In this document: positions 35,311 through 43,509 of the stretch, in pieces
Layout of the letters: every line of letters begins with the position of its first letter
Numbering within the stretch: the stretch's first letter is position 1
NCBI RefSeq assembly: GCF_004005475.1
Contig: NZ_RZTZ01000002.1
Span: 830,197-894,196, forward strand
Direction: 5' to 3'
Source: Niallia taxi
Lineage (GTDB): Bacteria; Bacillota; Bacilli; Bacillales; Cytobacillaceae
Length of the DNA: 64,000 bases
Notes under the pieces: model-generated
Told to the model about the DNA's origin: nothing
Database searches by the model: none
The model's input: the letters and a program-made list of their open reading frames with translations, nothing else
Translations under genes and position numbers: made by a program

Positions 35311-36315
35311 ATGTCCATACCTACTAGTATAAAAGATGTTATCGTATTTGCATTATTCCTATTTTTGATGTATTTATTTTTCTTCGGAGATGTTTCAGCC
35401 CTTCCGTTTATGGAGCAATTGCTGTCAGAGGATGTTCAATCTATTTTTATCGTTTTTCTTGCGATTTTTCTTGAGGCACTGCCTTTTCTCTTGCTTGGAG
35501 CCATTGCTTCGTCTGTTATCAATATTTATGTATCAGAAGCAATGATTGCAAGAGTTATTCCGAAAAATCCAATCGCCGCTATATTTGTGGGGGTTCTTGT
35601 TGCTGTTATCACGCCTGTGTGTGAATGTGCAATTATCCCTGTGGTCCGCAGGCTCATTCAAAAAGGTGTTCCTGTTCATGTCGGAGTCGTATTGCTGATG
35701 TGTGCACCGATTTTAAATTTTATTGTATTCGGCAGCACCTTTTACGCATTCAGATTAAATATGCCGATTGTATACGGTAGATTTATCATTTGTGTTTTGG
35801 CTGCTGTTATCGTCGGCTTTATCATGCATCATTACTTCTCCAAAAAGAACGTTTTAAAAATGCATAAAGAAGATTTAGTCGGAAATGTTCCTATTAATGA
35901 AAATAAAGGTGATTCCAAATGGAAAGGAATACTTCATCATACTAGCTTTGAATTTTTTGCTGTCGCTAAGTATTTCATCATTGGCGCGCTTTTTGCAGCA
36001 GTTGCACAAGTCTACTTCCAGGATGCATTATATGGGCTTGCAGGGGAGAATCCGTTTAAGGGAACGGCTGTTATGATGGCTTTAGCTTATATTCTGTCAT
36101 TATGCTCAGAAGCAGATGCATTTGTGGCAGTATCTTTCGCAAAAACCTTCCAGCCAGAAGCAATTTTAGGCTTCCTTGTTTTTGGACCGATTCTGGATTT
36201 CAAAAACACGCTTGTTATGCTCGCATCCTTTCGATTTAAATTTGTACTTGTTTTTATAATCGTTGTCTCGGCAATTGTCTTTACCTTGTCCATTCTCGCA
36301 GGGTATTTCCTATAA
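35311..36315 (+). CDS. YcgR/YraQ-type permease (UPF0718, DUF318)
   Basis: 334 residues, about eight helices with a central hydrophilic loop. Family marks: FLEALPFLLLGAIASSVI, VITPVCECAIIPVVRRLI (conserved Cys pair and Pro) and the second-half repeat SLCSEADAFVAVSF. The family is widely found beside TIGR03943 proteins and metal genes, but the substrate is not established. Here the TIGR03943 partner follows by 77 bp and a CobW-type chaperone precedes, which supports a metal-related transport function. AAAGGAGATAGAT precedes the ATG. Confidence 0.82.
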   Translation: MSIPTSIKDVIVFALFLFLMYLFFFGDVSALPFMEQLLSEDVQSIFIVFLAIFLEALPFLLLGAIASSVINIYVSEAMIARVIPKNPIAAIFVGVLVAVITPVCECAIIPVVRRLIQKGVPVHVGVVLLMCAPILNFIVFGSTFYAFRLNMPIVYGRFIICVLAAVIVGFIMHHYFSKKNVLKMHKEDLVGNVPINENKGDSKWKGILHHTSFEFFAVAKYFIIGALFAAVAQVYFQDALYGLAGENPFKGTAVMMALAYILSLCSEADAFVAVSFAKTFQPEAILGFLVFGPILDFKNTLVMLASFRFKFVLVFIIVVSAIVFTLSILAGYFL

Positions 36316-36392
36316 TTGCCGACTGAATATACTGCTGTGATAAAAGGGAGATGCTAATGTTTAAGTAGACTGTCATAAAGGAGGAAAGTTAT

Positions 36393-37181
36393 ATGAGGTT
36401 GCGGTGGAGTCCGTTGTGGCAGCTTTCGAATGAAATGCAAGGAATTATCATGATCGGTTTTAGTCTTTTGATTTTTAAGCTTTATGCGAAAAATATGATT
36501 ACTGCCTTTGTTGCGCCAAAGATGGAGCCATATTTGCTTATATCGATGGGAGCATTGTTTTTGCTGGGTTTCTTTCGGCTGTTAAACAGCAATTTAAAAG
36601 GCGCTGATTGTGACTGTGATGTATGTGATGAAAATGTGCCCCCGTGGAAGCTTGCGCTAACCTATTGCTTCTTTTTAGCACCGCTTGTGTTGTTTTTTTC
36701 GATAAATGATTACTCTCTTCATGATGAAGCGTTGTCCAAGTTAACTGCCCATGATGGAAAAACAACAGAGCTTGCAAGTGGTCCGCAAACAGATGGGGAG
36801 GTACAAGCTGTCGTTAATGATAAAAAGCAAATAGAGGTAGGAGACAATAATTATTTCCAGGTAATGGACGTACTGAACAATAAGCTTGAGGATGTGGAGG
36901 GAGCATCAATCGTCATTAAGGGGTTTATATATAGGGAGGAAGGCTTCTCTGAAAACGAGGCAGTTATTGCTAGATATGTAATGACACATTGCATTGTGGA
37001 TTTATCTGTTTACGGGTATATGCTAAACGGGGACTTGCATGCTGCTAAAACAAATGGCTGGTATGAAATCAGAGGGACCGTTATTAAACAAGAAATGGAT
37101 GGGCAAGTGATGCCGGCAATTCAAGTGGACAGCGTGAAGACAGCAGATCCGCCGAAAGACGAGTATTTATATATGTTCTAG
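36393..37181 (+). CDS. TIGR03943/YcgQ-family membrane protein (DUF1980)
   Basis: 262 residues. Two or three N-terminal helices (about 15-35, 45-65, 88-108), a Cys/Asp cluster ADCDCDVCDEN near residue 70 between helices, and an extracytoplasmic C-terminal domain (GFIYREEGFSENEAVIARYVMTHCIVDLSVYGYML and GTVIKQEMDGQVMPAIQVDSV). This is the standard companion of the UPF0718 permease. The Cys/Asp cluster is a likely metal site. AAAGGAGGAAAGTTAT precedes the ATG. Specific function unknown. Confidence 0.85.
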   Translation: MRLRWSPLWQLSNEMQGIIMIGFSLLIFKLYAKNMITAFVAPKMEPYLLISMGALFLLGFFRLLNSNLKGADCDCDVCDENVPPWKLALTYCFFLAPLVLFFSINDYSLHDEALSKLTAHDGKTTELASGPQTDGEVQAVVNDKKQIEVGDNNYFQVMDVLNNKLEDVEGASIVIKGFIYREEGFSENEAVIARYVMTHCIVDLSVYGYMLNGDLHAAKTNGWYEIRGTVIKQEMDGQVMPAIQVDSVKTADPPKDEYLYMF

Positions 37182-37239
37182 TCTAGCAATCTTGCAAATT
37201 CAATTTCTTTCTTATAAGATAATAGTAATTAAATATTTT

Positions 37240-37326
37240 TTCGGGAGCTTGTGGAATCAGGCTGAGAGGGTGGCTAGAGTCATCGACCGTATGAACCTGT
37301 TGGGTAATGCCAGCGTAGGGAGGTGT
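37240..37326 (+). promoter_or_regulatory. TPP riboswitch (THI element)
   Basis: All hallmark segments are present in order: CGGGAGC (37242-37248), GGCTGAGAGG (37260-37269), the P3 arm, CCGTATGAACCTGTTGGGTAATGCC as separate conserved blocks (37287-37311), and CAGCGTAGGGA (37311-37321). It lies upstream of thiM-thiD-thiE and precedes terminator hairpins at 37340 and 37375, so thiamine pyrophosphate should cause premature termination. Confidence 0.95.
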
Positions 37327-37339
37327 ACATATTATATCG

Positions 37340-37372
37340 ACACTTTGCTTAGGCGAAAGTGTTTTTTCTTTT
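37340..37372 (+). terminator. Riboswitch terminator 1
   Basis: ACACTTT (37340-37346) and AAAGTGT (37356-37362) around a GC/GC-closed loop, then T6-C-T-rich tail. Immediately downstream of the TPP aptamer. Confidence 0.85.
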
Positions 37373-37374
37373 TT

Positions 37375-37452
37375 AAGCCTTGTTTGCTAAAAAAACCTCC
37401 TTAAGGTTAGACGACTGTATGGGAGGAGTTTTACTAAACATAGGCTTTTTTT
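37375..37452 (+). terminator. Second, longer terminator hairpin in the thiM leader
   Basis: AAGCCT (37375-37380) pairs with AGGCTT (37442-37447), extended by TGTTT/AAACA, with an inner CCTCC/GGAGG stem, then T8. A second intrinsic terminator after the riboswitch terminator. Confidence 0.7.
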
Positions 37453-37489
37453 TATTGAATACTATCAAAATGGAAAGCAGGGACTAAAC

Positions 37490-38317
37490 ATGACAAACGT
37501 AAATAATCGAAAAGATGTGGCAGGACTTCTTACAAGGATGAGAGAAAAAGCACCGCTCATCCACAATATCACAAATGTTGTGGTTACGAATTTTACAGCA
37601 AATGGTTTGCTTGCAATCGGAGCATCACCTGTGATGGCTTATGCAAAAGAAGAGGTTGGAGAAATGGCCACAGTTGCAGATGCTCTTGTATTAAATATCG
37701 GCACATTAACAGCTGATAATGTAGAAAGCATGATTATTGCAGGAAAAGCAGCAAATGCAGCCAACACACCTGTCATCCTTGATCCAGTCGGCGCTGGTGC
37801 CACAAGCTTTCGTACAGAAAGTATTCAGCGTATCCTAAATGATGTGAAAATCAGTCTATTAAGGGGAAATGCGGCAGAAGTTTCGAATGTGGCAGGAATG
37901 GAAGCGGAAATCAAAGGAGTTGATTCTGTTTCTTCATTAGAAGATCATGCAGTCATTGCTGTTCATGCTGCCAAAAAAATTGGTGTGCCAGTGTGTATTA
38001 CAGGGGAAAGAGACGTAGTGACAGACGGACAGGAGCTTTATTATGTTGGGAATGGCCATCCTATCATGACAAAGGTAACAGGAGCAGGCTGTCTATTGTC
38101 TTCGTGTTTAGCTGCATTTATTGCCGTGGAGGACGATATTGTGCGCGCAAGCGTTGCAGGTCTTGCGGCTTATGGCATTGCTGCTGAAAAAGTAGTCAAA
38201 AGCAATCCGGCAATTGGGCCGGGAAGCTTTCAAGCTGCCTTCTTGGACGAGCTTAACAGCATAAGTGAAGAGGATATAAACCAATACAAAAAAATCGAAG
38301 GACCACAAGGTGAGTGA
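37490..38317 (+). CDS. thiM: Hydroxyethylthiazole kinase
   Basis: 275 residues, ribokinase-like fold. It phosphorylates 4-methyl-5-(2-hydroxyethyl)thiazole in thiamine salvage. Signatures: PLIHNITNVVVTNFTANGLLAIGASPVMA near 22-50, VILDPVGAGATSFR near 95, and the catalytic-Cys segment KVTGAGCLLSSCLAAF near 192. First gene of a TPP-controlled salvage operon. Its stop lies 1 bp before the thiD start. Confidence 0.95.
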   Translation: MTNVNNRKDVAGLLTRMREKAPLIHNITNVVVTNFTANGLLAIGASPVMAYAKEEVGEMATVADALVLNIGTLTADNVESMIIAGKAANAANTPVILDPVGAGATSFRTESIQRILNDVKISLLRGNAAEVSNVAGMEAEIKGVDSVSSLEDHAVIAVHAAKKIGVPVCITGERDVVTDGQELYYVGNGHPIMTKVTGAGCLLSSCLAAFIAVEDDIVRASVAGLAAYGIAAEKVVKSNPAIGPGSFQAAFLDELNSISEEDINQYKKIEGPQGE

Positions 38318-38318
38318 C

Positions 38319-39140
38319 ATGAAGCGCAATATAGCATTGACGATAGCAGGTTCTGACAGCGGTGGCGGTGCAGGAATACAGGCAGATTTGAAGACGTTTC
38401 AGGAGCTGGGTGTTTACGGTATGTCGGCAATTACAGCAGTGACTGCCCAAAATACGTTAGGAGTCGAAGCAGTCTATCCAATCCCGCTTGATGCGATTGA
38501 AAAACAGATTGATGCAGTCGCAACAGATATTGGCACAGATGCAGTTAAGACTGGGATGCTCTTTGATAGTAATATTATTGAGCTTGTTGCCGCAAAAATT
38601 ACTAAGTATAAATGGGATAATGTCGTAGTCGACCCTGTCATGATCGCAAAAGGCGGCGCAAGTCTGTTGCAAAGGGAAGCTATTGCTGCATTAAAACACC
38701 AACTTATCCCTTTAGCAACAGTCATTACGCCAAATATTCCAGAGGCTGAGGAGCTGACAGGCTTTTCTATTCATACGATGGAGGAAAAAAAGGAAGCAGC
38801 AAGAACCCTCCATAGTTTTGGGGTAAAGCATGTTATTATGAAGGGTGGTCATGGAGAAGGCAATGATTTAGTAGATTTGCTCTATGATGGAAATGACTTT
38901 TTTACCCTTGAATCGAAAAGATTAAATACAAAAAACACACACGGAACTGGCTGTACCTTTGCTGCTGCAATGGCAGCAGCATTAGCAAAAGGCATGTCTG
39001 TACATAAGTCATTCGAAATCGCCAAAAGATTTGTGTATTTGGCAATAAAGTATGATTTAAACATTGGCAAAGGTCATGGACCGACAAATCATTGGGCATA
39101 TGCTGAACATGGAACATCAAAAGAAAGCAGAGGTAAGTAA
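38319..39140 (+). CDS. thiD: Hydroxymethylpyrimidine (phosphomethylpyrimidine) kinase
   Basis: 273 residues. It carries out the two phosphorylations of hydroxymethylpyrimidine. ALTIAGSDSGGGAGIQADLKTF at the N-terminus, VVDPVMIAKGG near 105 and NTHGTGCTFAAAMAAAL near 205 are intact. I use ATG 38319, with AAGGTGAGTGA before it; a GTG at 38310 would overlap thiM and that ribosome site. Tightly coupled with thiM and thiE. Confidence 0.95.
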   Translation: MKRNIALTIAGSDSGGGAGIQADLKTFQELGVYGMSAITAVTAQNTLGVEAVYPIPLDAIEKQIDAVATDIGTDAVKTGMLFDSNIIELVAAKITKYKWDNVVVDPVMIAKGGASLLQREAIAALKHQLIPLATVITPNIPEAEELTGFSIHTMEEKKEAARTLHSFGVKHVIMKGGHGEGNDLVDLLYDGNDFFTLESKRLNTKNTHGTGCTFAAAMAAALAKGMSVHKSFEIAKRFVYLAIKYDLNIGKGHGPTNHWAYAEHGTSKESRGK

Positions 39141-39141
39141 A

Positions 39142-39801
39142 TTGGAAAGATACTCAGCAGAGAAAATCAAACAATTATTAAAGCTATACTTTATTATGGG
39201 CAGCAATAACAGTAAGCTGTCTCCTGAAGAGGTGCTGACACAAGCGTTAAAGGGCGGTATTACTATTTTTCAGTACAGGGAAAAAGGGGAAAACGCTTTA
39301 AGCGGTAAAGAAAAAATGGAGCTTGGCAAAAGACTTCAGCAGCTTTGTAAGGAGTTCAGTGTTCCATTTATTGTAAATGATGATATTGATTTAGCTCTGG
39401 AGCTTGATGCAGATGGTGTTCATATCGGTCAGGACGATGAGACGGCAGAAGCAGTCCGTGCAAAAATCGGAGCTAAAATACTCGGCGTTTCCGCTCACAG
39501 CCTTGAAGAAGTAGAATTGGCAGTACGTGCCGGTGCTGATTATGTTGGGATAGGACCAATTTATCACACAAATACAAAAAAAGATGCGAAAGAGGTCAGA
39601 GGAACTGCTTTAATAACAGATGTTAGGAGACAAGATGTTACAATTCCAATTGTTGGTATCGGGGGAATAACAGCAGCTAATGCAGCACCAGTATTTCATG
39701 CAGGTGGAGATGGTGTTGCTGTAATTTCCGAAATAAGTGGAGCAAATCAGCCGTATGCTAATACGCAAAGCCTTCTTAATGCTTTAAATATAGAAGCTTA
39801 A
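39142..39801 (+). CDS. thiE: Thiamine-phosphate synthase
   Basis: 219 residues, TIM barrel joining HMP-PP and thiazole phosphate. LYFIMGSNN, the QYREKGENALSG loop, FIVNDDIDLALELDADGVHIGQDD, YVGIGPIYHTNTKKDA and PIVGIGGI are all intact. Start TTG 39142, one base after the thiD stop, with GAGGTAA inside the end of thiD. An upstream in-frame TTG at 39064 would overlap thiD heavily and give an atypical N-terminus. Last gene of the thi operon. Confidence 0.94.
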   Translation: MERYSAEKIKQLLKLYFIMGSNNSKLSPEEVLTQALKGGITIFQYREKGENALSGKEKMELGKRLQQLCKEFSVPFIVNDDIDLALELDADGVHIGQDDETAEAVRAKIGAKILGVSAHSLEEVELAVRAGADYVGIGPIYHTNTKKDAKEVRGTALITDVRRQDVTIPIVGIGGITAANAAPVFHAGGDGVAVISEISGANQPYANTQSLLNALNIEA

Positions 39802-39936
39802 AAAAAATGGGTTTTCAGCAAAAAAATAAGGCAAACACCCAACCAATTAGCCTGATTGAGCATATGATGATTTTGTAAAAGGCAGCAAACCTAAAGAAAT
39901 AGCTGCTAAAACGAAAATCAGAAAGGGAGATGTTCT

Positions 39937-40071
39937 ATGTACGGTTACGGATATGGTCATGGTGGATATGGATACGGCGGCGGATGTGGCGGCGGATATG
40001 GTGGCGGCTTCGCATTGATCGTTGTATTGTTCATACTATTAATAATTGTTGGTGCAACATTTATTTGCTAA
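39937..40071 (+). CDS. YjcZ-family Gly/Tyr-rich small protein
   Basis: 44 residues: an N-terminal Tyr/Gly/His segment ([20 protein letters not shown]) and one C-terminal membrane helix ([20 protein letters not shown]). This is the YjcZ/TIGR01732 type, small peptides common in spore-forming Bacillaceae and often sporulation-linked. AAAGGGAGATGTTCT precedes the ATG, and a clean terminator follows. Its own function is unknown. Confidence 0.88.
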   Translation: MYGYGYGHGGYGYGGGCGGGYGGGFALIVVLFILLIIVGATFIC

Positions 40072-40083
40072 TAAAAAGAAGAA

Positions 40084-40114
40084 AAAGCTGGCCAAAACTT
40101 GGTCAGCTTTTTTT
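40084..40114 (+). terminator. Terminator after the yjcZ-like gene
   Basis: AAAGCTG-G-CCAA and TTGG-T-CAGCTTT arms (40084-40110) with a short loop and T7. Confidence 0.9.
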
Positions 40115-40299
40115 ATGTTAGATTTGTTAACGTTTACTTAAATTTTGGCGGCTTAACTTATTGTCTTACATTAAAATTATAAACAATTGAATAAGAAATC
40201 AGCTGCATACATATTGTTAGTAAATCGCTATTTATTAAGGAAATTAGCGGGTGCTTACAAATAATTTAAGTTTTTTGAAAATTAAATTTATAAATCGTA

Positions 40300-40357
40300 T
40301 TGACAGAATTTTTAATATAGGTAAAATAAGGTTTATCAAGTGTTAGATTATATGACA
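40300..40357 (+). promoter_or_regulatory. Promoter and GlnR/TnrA-type box before the second ammonium transporter
   Basis: TTGACA (40300-40305), 16-bp spacer and TAAAAT (40322-40327) predict a start near 40334. TGTTAGATTATATGACA (40341-40357) is an exact TGTNA-N7-TNACA match just downstream of that start, a repressing position (GlnR-like). The 280-bp spacer otherwise shows nothing. Confidence 0.6.
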
Positions 40358-40398
40358 CTTAGTGTTAGTAATACTACACAAAAGGGGGAAATGGCTAA

Positions 40399-41664
40399 AT
40401 GGATAACTTAGAGTTTTTAATGAACAGCTTGTGGACGATGGTTGGTGCAATTTTAGTTATTTTTATGCTTGGCGGATTTATCTTATTGGAAGCAGGGTCC
40501 ACAAGAATGAAAAACGCTGGTCACATTGCTGGTAAAACGATTTTTACTTTTGGAATATCATCACTCGTTTTCTGGGCAGTCGGCTATGGGTTTATTTTTG
40601 GGGGAGATGCTAACTTCTTCGTTGGTATGTCAGACTTCTTCTATTCAGGTGCTCAAATTGCAGATGCCTCCGTACAAACAACTGTATTTTTTGTATTCCA
40701 GCTCGCATTTGCAGGAATTTCGTTAACAATAGCACTTGGTGGGTTTGCAGAAAGAGCTAAATTATCAGTTTACTTGATTTTCTCCGTTCTGTTCTCTGCG
40801 ATTGTATATCCGGTAATTGCCCATTGGATCTGGGGCGGCGGCTGGCTTGCTGAGCATGGGAAGCAGGATTTCGCAGGATCAACGGTTGTGCATTTAACAG
40901 GTGCGATGGCAGCATTTGCTGCAACAATTTTACTTAAGCCTCGTATCGGAAAATACAATGCAGATGGATCTGCTAATCCAATCTTTGGTCATAACCAAGT
41001 GTATACAGCATTAAGTGTTCTTATTCTTTGGGTCGGCTGGTTTGGATTTAACGCAGGAAGCACAGTTTCTGTAGCAGATGGATTCTTCGGCTTTGTTGCA
41101 TTAAACACTAACTTAGCTGCAGCTGCAGGTGCGGTTTCTGCGCTATTGATCTCTTGGGTTGTTCTAGGGAAATCAGATATTACTACAATGCTAAACGGGG
41201 CATTAGCTGGGCTTGTTGCTATTACAGCATCCTGTGCATTTGTTGATACATGGGGAGCGGTTGTAATCGGATTAGTTGCTGGGATTCTTGTATTCTATAG
41301 TGTTCGCTTCTTTGAAAACAGAAAAATTGATGATCCGATTTTCGCTTTGTCTGTTCATGGTACTGCAGGTGTTTGGGGAACATTATCTAACGGCTTGTTC
41401 GCAACAAAAGAATTGGCTACTGTTGGTCAGCCGGGTCTTTTCTACGGCGGAGGATTCCACCAGTTGGGAGTTCAGGCGTTAGGTGTTGTAACATGTGCAT
41501 TGTTCGCATTCGTGGTCAGTTTCGTTATCCTTTATGTCATCAAAAAGGTAAGCGGTCTTCGCGTGACAGAAGAGGAAGAAATCATGGGTCTTGACATCAG
41601 TGAGCATGGAACATACGGATATCCAGAGGTGTTCCTGCCAAAGGATGAAACAAAAAGCGTATAA
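40399..41664 (+). CDS. Ammonium transporter (AmtB/NrgA type)
   Basis: 421 residues, 11-helix Amt without a signal-like extension. SLWTMVGAILVIFMLGGFILLEAGSTRMKN opens it; IAHWIWGGGWLAEHGKQDFAGSTVVHLTGAMAA and LSVHGTAGVWGTLSNGLF carry the pore His region; the tail EEEIMGLDISEHG is typical of PII-responsive Amt. No PII (nrgB/glnK) gene follows; instead a DUF294 nucleotidyltransferase is next. AAAGGGGGAAATGGCTAA precedes the ATG. A different sub-lineage from the transporter at 24208, which has an N-terminal leader. Confidence 0.93.
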   Translation: MDNLEFLMNSLWTMVGAILVIFMLGGFILLEAGSTRMKNAGHIAGKTIFTFGISSLVFWAVGYGFIFGGDANFFVGMSDFFYSGAQIADASVQTTVFFVFQLAFAGISLTIALGGFAERAKLSVYLIFSVLFSAIVYPVIAHWIWGGGWLAEHGKQDFAGSTVVHLTGAMAAFAATILLKPRIGKYNADGSANPIFGHNQVYTALSVLILWVGWFGFNAGSTVSVADGFFGFVALNTNLAAAAGAVSALLISWVVLGKSDITTMLNGALAGLVAITASCAFVDTWGAVVIGLVAGILVFYSVRFFENRKIDDPIFALSVHGTAGVWGTLSNGLFATKELATVGQPGLFYGGGFHQLGVQALGVVTCALFAFVVSFVILYVIKKVSGLRVTEEEEIMGLDISEHGTYGYPEVFLPKDETKSV

Positions 41665-41679
41665 ACAAAGATGGTAATG

Positions 41680-41708
41680 GAAGCCTCACTTTTTATAAGT
41701 GAGGCTTC
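41680..41708 (+). terminator. Hairpin after the second amt gene
   Basis: GAAGCCTCACTT (41680-41691) and AAGTGAGGCTTC (41697-41708), a 12-bp perfect stem with a 5-nt loop but no T run beyond it. Confidence 0.65.
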
Positions 41709-41772
41709 TGCCTTCTGAAAAGAAGAATATGATAATATATAAATAACTATATATGTGCAAGGAAGTGCGTGA

Positions 41773-42756
41773 ATGTGCTCATATAATGGAAAATTATTAG
41801 AGTTAAAAACAGAAAAAGAAAACTTCGGTCAATTACACGATTTTACAAATGAATCCTTAAACGACAAACATGATTTTATTATGAAGCAAGTATTTTCTGT
41901 CGTGTTTGCTGAATTTAAACAAAAGCATGGCGATCCACCATGTGAGTTCGTTTGGTTCGTGACAGGAAGTGCTGGTAGAAAAGAGCAGGGAATTATAAGT
42001 GATCAAGATCATGGTGTAATTTTCGCTATCGATGATCCTGTCGTTCAAGAATACTTTCTTGCACTTGGGTCTGATGTGAGTGATGGGTTGAACACAGTTG
42101 GTTATCCTTATTGTGAAGGCAATGTGATGAGCAGTAACCCAGTATGGTGCAAATCCTATATTGGCTGGAAACAGCAAATTGAAAAATGGATGGAAAGAGA
42201 AAATTGGGAATCTATTCGTTATTTACAGATTTTTTATGACAGCAGAGGCCTTATTGGCAATGAGGTGCTCGTTCATGAACTCAGAGAGTTAATTCATCAA
42301 TATCGCCACAAGTATCCATCTTTATTAACGCGTTTTTTAAATAATGTCATGCGCATAAAAAAAGGCGTTGGTATTTTTGGTCAATTTTTTGTGGAGCGCA
42401 CAGGCGCGCATAGAGGCTCGCTTCATTTTAAAAACACGATGTACTTGCCTTATGTTAATTCGATAAGGCTCCTTTCTATAAAGGAAGGAATTACTGCAAC
42501 TTCTACTTTAGAAAGAATTGGGATGTTAAGGGAGCTGGGGAAATATGAGGCTTTGATGAAGGAATATGACAGCTGTTTCCGGCGTATCCTTTGTATTCGA
42601 ATGTCCTCCTTTAAGGATGCTGCTGATTATAGGGATGTCCACTTCCTGAATATTAATAAGCTAACAAAGGATGAACGAATGGAAGTAAAGCATTTGCTCA
42701 GAAAAGGCATAAAGCTGTACCAGCAAGTGAAAAGGCTAATTGAAAAAGGGTGTTAA
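41773..42756 (+). CDS. DUF294-type nucleotidyltransferase (GlnD-like domain)
   Basis: 327 residues. The nucleotidyltransferase motif TGSAGRKEQGIISDQDHGVIF (Gly65 onward, metal Asp77 and Asp79) is of the DUF294/GlnD type, followed by the helical DUF294_C substrate-binding half (RTGAHRGSLHFKNTMYLPYVNSIRLL). No CBS or cyclic-nucleotide domain is attached, unlike many relatives. The substrate is not known for the family. It is translated with the exonuclease gene starting 2 bp after its stop, and it lies directly downstream of an ammonium transporter, suggestive of GlnD-like signalling but unproven. Confidence 0.82.
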   Translation: MCSYNGKLLELKTEKENFGQLHDFTNESLNDKHDFIMKQVFSVVFAEFKQKHGDPPCEFVWFVTGSAGRKEQGIISDQDHGVIFAIDDPVVQEYFLALGSDVSDGLNTVGYPYCEGNVMSSNPVWCKSYIGWKQQIEKWMERENWESIRYLQIFYDSRGLIGNEVLVHELRELIHQYRHKYPSLLTRFLNNVMRIKKGVGIFGQFFVERTGAHRGSLHFKNTMYLPYVNSIRLLSIKEGITATSTLERIGMLRELGKYEALMKEYDSCFRRILCIRMSSFKDAADYRDVHFLNINKLTKDERMEVKHLLRKGIKLYQQVKRLIEKGC

Positions 42757-42757
42757 T

Positions 42758-43483
42758 GTGGGAGTAGAGTCTTTTTTTCAATATATGAGAGATTTATATG
42801 GCAAAATGAATGCGAATGTTAATCAAGGAACAGGATTAATGAACTCACAGCAGCTTGCATTTATGAGGCAGCTGCAGAAGGATGTCAAGGTTGAGCTTGC
42901 CTCACAGCTAACACTTGAGAATATGGAAACGGTGGTTTTCGATATTGAAACGACTGGTTTTTTTCCAGATAAGGGAGATCAAATTATCTCGATAGGTGCT
43001 GTTAAGGTAAAGGGATGTGTGATTACAGAGGAGGTATTTTACACATTGGTGCAACATAATGGGCCTATTTCAGAAGAAATCTCCACGTTAACAGGAATAT
43101 ATAAAGAAGATACGGAAAAGGCGCCATTGTTATCTGAGGCACTTATTAGCTTTTTTGAGTTTGCGAAAAATGATACACTTGTTGCCCACCATTCCTCCCA
43201 TGAAAAGAACTTTATGCAATCCGCCTGCTGGAAGCAATTTAAAACACCGTTCAAGCATCGGATTGTTGATACTGCTTTTCTTTTCAAAATTGTCGAGCCG
43301 CACAAATCAATCGTCAGCTTGGAGGATTGGTGCAGCTTAAACGATATACCTGCAGAAAATCGGCATCATGCTCTTGGGGATGCAAGGTTGACGGCTTTGC
43401 TTTGGACGCGGTACTTAAAAAAAGCGCAGGAGCTAGGCTGTGTTACATTGCAGGATATTTATGAAAGGCTTGCAAGAAGATAA
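42758..43483 (+). CDS. DEDDh 3'-5' exonuclease (DnaQ/PolC-epsilon-like)
   Basis: About 241 residues. Exo I VVFDIETTGFFPDKGDQII (Asp62, Glu64), Exo II VAHHSSHEKNFM, where the usual FD is HE, and Exo III HHALGDARLTALLW (His and Asp). The Glu-for-Asp change in Exo II is unusual, but these DUF294-linked exonucleases may keep metal binding. I start at GTG 42758 behind AAAGGGTG; TTG 42740 is an alternative inside the upstream gene. It could degrade nucleic acid or a nucleotidylated product of its partner. Confidence 0.8.
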   Translation: MGVESFFQYMRDLYGKMNANVNQGTGLMNSQQLAFMRQLQKDVKVELASQLTLENMETVVFDIETTGFFPDKGDQIISIGAVKVKGCVITEEVFYTLVQHNGPISEEISTLTGIYKEDTEKAPLLSEALISFFEFAKNDTLVAHHSSHEKNFMQSACWKQFKTPFKHRIVDTAFLFKIVEPHKSIVSLEDWCSLNDIPAENRHHALGDARLTALLWTRYLKKAQELGCVTLQDIYERLARR

Positions 43484-43509
43484 GCAGACAAACTAATTTT
43501 AGAAAAGAG

